From positions 1 to 9,171 of the forward strand of contig WGBL01000416.1 in assembly GCA_015494375.1 (NCBI GenBank): 9,171 nucleotides of DNA, read 5' to 3'. A model generated the notes under the pieces. That model worked only from the letters and a program-made list of their open reading frames with translations. It was not told where the DNA came from and made no database searches. The stretch comes from Hyphomicrobiales bacterium. GTDB lineage: Bacteria > Pseudomonadota > Alphaproteobacteria > Rhizobiales > S144-23. The translations under genes and the position numbers were made by a program. This document shows positions 6,191-9,171 of this stretch, piece by piece (positions within the stretch are counted from its first letter, which is position 1; each line of letters opens with the position of its first letter).

Positions 6191-7119
6191 CGATCCAGTT
6201 CCTCCACGATTGCCTGCAAGAGCGCCGGTGTGGCGGCCGCGATGAGACTGCGGCGATCGAGCAGGTCGCGCACAGGTGCCAGAGGGGCACCATCGGGCGA
6301 AGCCACGACGCCACCCGCCTCGCGAACAAGAAAGGCTGCGGCAAGCCAGCTCTCGGGCGTCAGGCGATCACGCAAGTCGATATGAGCGTCAAGCGCGCCG
6401 GTTGCGACCAGTGCCAGTGCGCGCGAGGCACAGCCATAGCTGCGCACGCCGCGCGCCAGCCGCAAGGTCCGTGCAAGAGGGCCCGCGGGCTCATGGTGAT
6501 TGAGTTCCACACTCACCATGGCACGGCTGAGCCGTGCTGTGTCTCGTGTGGCAAGCGCGTGCCGCGCTTCCGCCGTTGTCTTATCGGCCGTTCTCTGCTT
6601 GGCCGATGTCCCACCGCTCGCTCGTTTGTGCGCACTTGCCCATGCGCCTTCACCGGCAACGCCCAGGAGAGCAGGCGCGCCGTCGGTCGGCGCGACGATC
6701 GCGGCAACGACATGCTCAGCGCCAAGTGGTGCATCCCACGGGAGCACCGCGCAACTGAAGGCTGACAGCGGCAATCCGCGTCCCCAGTTGTCAGAACCGT
6801 CAACGGGATCACAGATGAATTGCCATTGCGGCGGGCCGGGGCCGACCTCCCGGGGCGCCCCTTCCTCGGACAAGAGGAGGCCGCTGACGCCGGCCTCTTC
6901 AAGCCCCGCAACCACCGCCTCATGCGCTGCGCGATCAAAGCTCCGGACGTGATCCCCCTTGGCATTGCGGGTCGGGGGCAGATCATCCGCCCCCTCCGCG
7001 TGCTTGCCCGGGCTCTCGTCCAGCGTGGCGAGAACCTTGCCCGCGAGCGCGGTGAGGATTTGCGCCCAACTGGGGGCCGCGCCTGCTAGGGGCGGCGCGG
7101 CTAGGCCGGGCTCGCTCAT
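6187..7119 (-). CDS. Inositol monophosphatase family phosphatase
   Basis: Metal-dependent sugar/inositol phosphatase of the IMPase superfamily, 310 residues. Visible motifs are SEE (84-86), giving the first metal-binding glutamate, and FICDPVDGSDNW (101-112), matching the family's DP-[IV]-DG-[ST]-x-N signature with D104, D107 and S109. SYGCASRALALVATGALDA (227-245) matches the usual GSAA..L..VA.G..DA block, and LVREAGG (264-270) is the end of the second signature. At the position where the second signature normally has Asp of W-D-x-A-A, this protein reads Ser (E256-S257-W258), so the third metal site may be altered. A Lys/Thr/Ala-rich insert lies near 165-195. The ATG overlaps the ino1 stop by 4 bases (ATGA) and its own stop overlaps the next start. 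Expected substrates are inositol 1-phosphate or the phosphorylated di-inositol intermediate made by the next gene. Other phosphomonoesters are possible. Confidence 0.87.
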   Translation of the reverse strand: MSEPGLAAPPLAGAAPSWAQILTALAGKVLATLDESPGKHAEGADDLPPTRNAKGDHVRSFDRAAHEAVVAGLEEAGVSGLLLSEEGAPREVGPGPPQWQFICDPVDGSDNWGRGLPLSAFSCAVLPWDAPLGAEHVVAAIVAPTDGAPALLGVAGEGAWASAHKRASGGTSAKQRTADKTTAEARHALATRDTARLSRAMVSVELNHHEPAGPLARTLRLARGVRSYGCASRALALVATGALDAHIDLRDRLTPESWLAAAFLVREAGGVVASPDGAPLAPVRDLLDRRSLIAAATPALLQAIVEELDR

Positions 7120-8267
7120 TCGGCGGCCGTCAGGTGCACGCCGTCACTCGCAACGGGCCGCGCCTTTACGGGCGCAGCGTCTTCACCCGCAATGAACGCC
7201 TCGAGGAGCTCGCGCGCCTCGCTATCGCGCATCTGCTTGGGCGGCGTCTTCATATAGTAGGCGCTCGCGGCAAGCACCGGCCCCGCCAGCTCGCGTTCAC
7301 GCGCAATCTGCGCACAGCGAATGGCATCGATCACCACCCCGGCGCTGTTGGGCGAGTCCTGGACCGAAAGCCTGAGCTCGAGCTCGATGGGCGCACCGCC
7401 AAAGCCGCGCCCCTCCATGCGGATGAACGCAATCTTGTTGTCGCCCTGCCAGGGCACATAGTCCGAGGGACCGATGTGGATGTTGCGCGGCGCAAGGGGC
7501 GTGTCGAGCTGCGACTGCACCGAGCCCGTCTTCGACTTCTTTTTCGACTTCAGCCGATCGAGCGCCAGCATGTTCAGGAAGTCGGTGTTGCCGCCGGTGT
7601 TCAATTGATAGGTGCGGTCGAGCGTATAGCCGCGATCGGCGAAAAGGCGGGTCAATGCACGGTGCACGATGGTGGCGCCCACCTGGCTCTTGATGTCGTC
7701 GCCCACGATGGGCACGCCCGCCTCGCGGAACCGCCCTGCCCAGGCAGGGTCAGACGCAATGAACACCGGCACGCAATTCACCATTGCCACCCCGGCCTCA
7801 AGACAGGCCTCGGCGAAGTGCTGGACGGCCCGCTCCGAGCCAACCGGCAGATAGCACACCAGCACCTCGGCGCCCGTCTCCTCGAGCACCTCGGCGACAT
7901 CGACCGGCTCGGCATCGGCGAGGCGGAAGGCCTCGTCTGCATCGTAATCCGCCATGTGGGGGGCGAGGCCGTCGAGAACCGGCGCCATCTGCACCTCGAC
8001 GCCCGTCGGCGTGATCTCCTCCTGGAAGACCATGGTGCAGTTGGGTTTGGCGAAGATGGCTTTTTCGAGGGGGGTGCCGACCTTTCGGCGGTCGATATCG
8101 AAGGCGGCAACGAACTGGATATCGTGGGGCTTGTAGCCCGCCATGTTGGGATGCATGAGGCCGGAGGTGGCGTCGTATTCATGCCGCTTGTAGTATTCGA
8201 TGCCTTGAACCAAAGAGCTTGCACAATTCCCGACGCCGGCAATGGCCACTTTGATCTTTCGCATCAT
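7116..8267 (-). CDS. ino1: myo-Inositol-1-phosphate synthase (actinobacterial/archaeal type)
   Basis: NAD-dependent isomerisation of D-glucose 6-phosphate to 1L-myo-inositol 1-phosphate, the committed step of inositol synthesis, in the cytoplasm. The 383-residue product follows the mycobacterial Ino1 pattern. It opens with the Rossmann motif VAIAGVGNCASSL (7-19), then FVAAFDID (52-59), DAEPVDV (118-124) and SYLPVGSE-like CYLPVGSE (138-145). Next come VGDDIKSQVGAT (188-199), QLNTGGNTDFLNML (221-234), the lysine-rich SKKKSKT (241-247), HIGPSDYVPW (264-273) and DSPNSAGVVIDAIR (304-317). Length is close to the actinobacterial enzyme and much shorter than the eukaryotic form. A variable tail (about 361-383) extends past the conserved core. 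ATG 8267 has GAGAGG 5 bases upstream, and the adjacent ATG 8264 (8 bases) is an equal choice. The longer frame to 8390 has no conserved sequence. First gene of the inositol unit. Confidence 0.95.
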   Translation of the reverse strand: MMRKIKVAIAGVGNCASSLVQGIEYYKRHEYDATSGLMHPNMAGYKPHDIQFVAAFDIDRRKVGTPLEKAIFAKPNCTMVFQEEITPTGVEVQMAPVLDGLAPHMADYDADEAFRLADAEPVDVAEVLEETGAEVLVCYLPVGSERAVQHFAEACLEAGVAMVNCVPVFIASDPAWAGRFREAGVPIVGDDIKSQVGATIVHRALTRLFADRGYTLDRTYQLNTGGNTDFLNMLALDRLKSKKKSKTGSVQSQLDTPLAPRNIHIGPSDYVPWQGDNKIAFIRMEGRGFGGAPIELELRLSVQDSPNSAGVVIDAIRCAQIARERELAGPVLAASAYYMKTPPKQMRDSEARELLEAFIAGEDAAPVKARPVASDGVHLTAAE

Positions 8268-8305
8268 TCCGTCCTCTCTGTTATTTCTCCTTTCTGAAAT
8301 CTGTT

Positions 8306-8338
8306 GACCACCCTTTTGCGGATCCTTTGCGGACCACC
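8306..8338. repeat. Nested direct repeats in the ino1 leader
   Basis: GACCACC occurs at 8306-8312 and 8332-8338. Between them are CCTTTTGCGGA (8312-8322) and TCCTTTGCGGA (8323-8333), an 11-bp tandem pair sharing TTTGCGGA. An 11-base period places the copies on about the same face of the helix, 39-65 bases upstream of the ino1 start. Fits a pair of regulator half-sites, but no family is recognised. Confidence 0.5.
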
Positions 8339-8511
8339 GGCCCCACGCGGGCCAATCGACAAGCGCGACCCTTGCGCCGAAGCGGCGCACTCCACCCGGA
8401 GCAAGGGCCGTTGAGGAATGACAAAGGTGGAGGGTTGTCTCTGGATTTGGGCCGTGCGGGGTCGATTGTCAACCGGCCTGCGCGAAACGGTTTGGCGCAC
8501 CATGCCTCCTA

Positions 8512-8540
8512 ATTAGAAAACGCATTCTCTTTTGCGCCAT
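8512..8540 (-). promoter_or_regulatory. Candidate ino1-operon promoter
   Basis: On the minus strand TCTAAT (8517-8512) matches TATAAT at 5 of 6 positions. Seventeen bases upstream is ATGGCG (8540-8535), a poor 3 of 6 match to TTGACA. Transcription would start near 8505 and leave a leader of about 240 bases. The overlap of the -35 region with an inverted repeat would suit a regulated promoter. Evidence is sequence likeness only. Confidence 0.3.
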
Positions 8541-8551
8541 ATGGGCGCAAA
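8531..8551. promoter_or_regulatory. Perfect 8-bp inverted repeat, candidate operator
   Basis: TTTGCGCC (8531-8538) and GGCGCAAA (8544-8551) are perfect inverted arms with a 5-base spacer (ATATG). It overlaps the candidate -35 element of the inositol operon. The form suits a LacI-, TetR- or GntR-type dimer. No regulator gene is present in the window. Confidence 0.4.
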
Positions 8552-8814
8552 CCACTTTCCTGGCGGCTGGGATTGGCCCTCATTGCTGTTAGCAGTTGCT
8601 TCAGGTTGCTGCCAATTGTGTCGGCTCACAGGCCCATCCCAAGGATACGGGTATGCGCAAGCTGCTGGGCAGCGGTGTCCGCTCGACGGAGCGGCTCGCA
8701 CACTCAGTCTCGGTCGAGACAATCGTGCTTGAGCACCCGCGATCATACTGCTGCGCCAAACAATCGCGCCGCATCCAATGATTGCAAATCGCAAAGCCTA
8801 CTTGTCATCAACTC

Positions 8815-8837
8815 AGTGGCGCGGCCTGAGCGCCACT
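8815..8837. other. Perfect 8-bp stem hairpin
   Basis: AGTGGCGC (8815-8822) pairs fully with GCGCCACT (8830-8837) around a 7-base loop. No T-run follows on either strand. It could be a repeat remnant or the end of a transcript, and no gene next to it is recognised. Confidence 0.5.
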
Positions 8838-8875
8838 TGCACGCCTCGCCACCCGTGCCCGCACCCCTCTCCTTG

Positions 8876-8987
8876 GTCATGCCCGTCCTCGGGCTTGACC
8901 CGGGGATCAGACCCGGGCATCCAGGGCAACAAACAAAGACCGTTGCGGCGCTTGGCCCTGGATCGCCGGCTCGAGGCCGGCGATGAC
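8876..8987. repeat. Mosaic dispersed palindromic repeat (REP/BIME-like)
   Basis: The left half (8876-8927) opens GTCATGCCCG and closes GGGCATCCAGGGC. The right half (8955-8987) opens GCCCTGGATCGCCGGC and closes CGGCGATGAC, so the two halves are inverted relatives around a 27-base spacer. The right half is itself a hairpin: ATCGCCGGC (8962-8970), loop TCGAG, GCCGGCGAT (8976-8984). In the left half ATGCCCG (8879-8885) pairs with CGGGCAT (8914-8920). Intergenic elements of this look are common in alphaproteobacterial genomes. Copy number in this genome is unknown. Confidence 0.75.
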
Positions 8988-9020
8988 ATTGAGGAGGCGG
9001 CAGCGGGTTACCCGAATGGC

Positions 9021-9171
9021 ATCCTCGGGCCGTGAGGGTCGAAGCTTGAGCCAGATGTCAGGTGCCGCGTGTCAGGTGCCAGGTTCAGATCTCAGGTGGT
9101 CAGGTGTCAGATGACAGGCTCGTCATCCTCGGGCCGTGTGGGGCAAAAGCCCCATCACGTGACCCGAGGAT
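9021..9171. repeat. Repeated ATCCTCGGGCCGTG and terminal long hairpin, cut by window end
   Basis: ATCCTCGGGCCGTG occurs at 9021-9034 and again at 9125-9138. The second copy begins a hairpin that reaches the last base: ATCCTCGGG (9125-9133) pairs with CCCGAGGAT (9163-9171), and inside it GTG/CAC and TGGGGC/GCCCCA pair around an AAAA loop. The element may continue beyond the window. Confidence 0.7.
9058..9113. repeat. Degenerate short direct repeats (TCAGGTG)
   Basis: TCAGGTG occurs at 9058, 9072, 9092 and 9100, and a variant TCAGATG at 9107. Spacing is irregular (14, 20, 8, 7 bases), so this is not a CRISPR array. It looks like decayed slippage sequence between larger palindromes. Confidence 0.7.

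Larger units (their letters stand above)
8268..9171. other. Gene-free right edge (about 900 bases)
   Basis: Reading frames here are short, overlap on both strands and have non-protein-like composition. The part next to ino1 (8268-8560) is its leader and probable control region. The middle (8560-8870) contains several small perfect hairpins (8661-8673, 8679-8694, 8707-8720, 8725-8736, 8815-8837). The remainder is repeat-rich (dispersed palindrome, degenerate direct repeats, terminal hairpin). No tRNA-like fold was found. Confidence 0.65.

Noticed and set aside
7134..8297. Plus-strand frame of 387 codons antisense to ino1
   Set aside because: It lies entirely opposite the conserved Ino1 gene, has His/Arg-rich shadow composition and no family motif.
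8467..8472. Perfect TTGACA on the minus strand upstream of ino1
   Set aside because: At 17 bases downstream there is only CAAATC, a poor -10. It may still be a promoter but is weaker as a pair than the TCTAAT candidate.
8513..8794. 93-codon minus-strand frame at the right edge
   Set aside because: Overlapped by equally long frames on the other strand, no motif and low-quality composition.
9058..9113. Possible CRISPR array
   Set aside because: Repeats are 7 bases with irregular 7-20-base spacing, and no spacers or cas genes are present.

Overview
The window reads as chromosomal DNA of a GC-rich alphaproteobacterium, most likely of the Hyphomicrobiales type. This placement is an inference from base composition, from tightly overlapping ATGA/TGATG gene junctions, and from the right-hand intergenic palindromes (GTCATGCCCG...GGGCATCCAGGGC style), which resemble repeats scattered through alphaproteobacterial genomes. 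Genus cannot be set from the sequence. Seven protein genes are supported. No tRNA, rRNA, CRISPR array, integrase or transposase was seen.

Left part (1-3002). A gene-poor edge carries a five-copy 18-bp tandem repeat. Next comes a leftward gene for a periplasmic TRAP-transporter solute-binding protein (374-1372), without DctQ or DctM partners in view. A 416-bp intergenic region with a perfect 7+4+7 inverted repeat separates it from a rightward membrane-anchored hotdog thioesterase (1789-2370). A small exported protein with a Tyr/Asp-rich tail follows (2516-2956) and converges on guaA.

Central and right part (3003-8267, all leftward). Transcription order is ino1 (inositol-1-phosphate synthase), an inositol-monophosphatase-family phosphatase, a fused inositol-phosphate cytidylyltransferase/CDP-alcohol phosphotransferase, and then, after 86 bp, guaA (GMP synthase). 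The first three overlap by 1-4 bases and form a clear translationally coupled unit. Together they would convert glucose 6-phosphate to inositol 1-phosphate, activate it to CDP-inositol, and transfer it to a second alcohol. With inositol phosphate as acceptor the product is di-myo-inositol phosphate, a solute known mainly from hyperthermophiles. With a diradylglycerol as acceptor it is an inositol phospholipid made by the CDP-inositol route. The phosphatase in the unit would supply the dephosphorylation step that the solute pathway needs. This operon is the most notable content of the window.

Right edge (8268-9171) has no convincing gene. It holds the ino1 leader with candidate promoter and operator sequences, a cluster of small hairpins, a mosaic dispersed palindromic repeat, short degenerate direct repeats, and a long hairpin cut by the window end.
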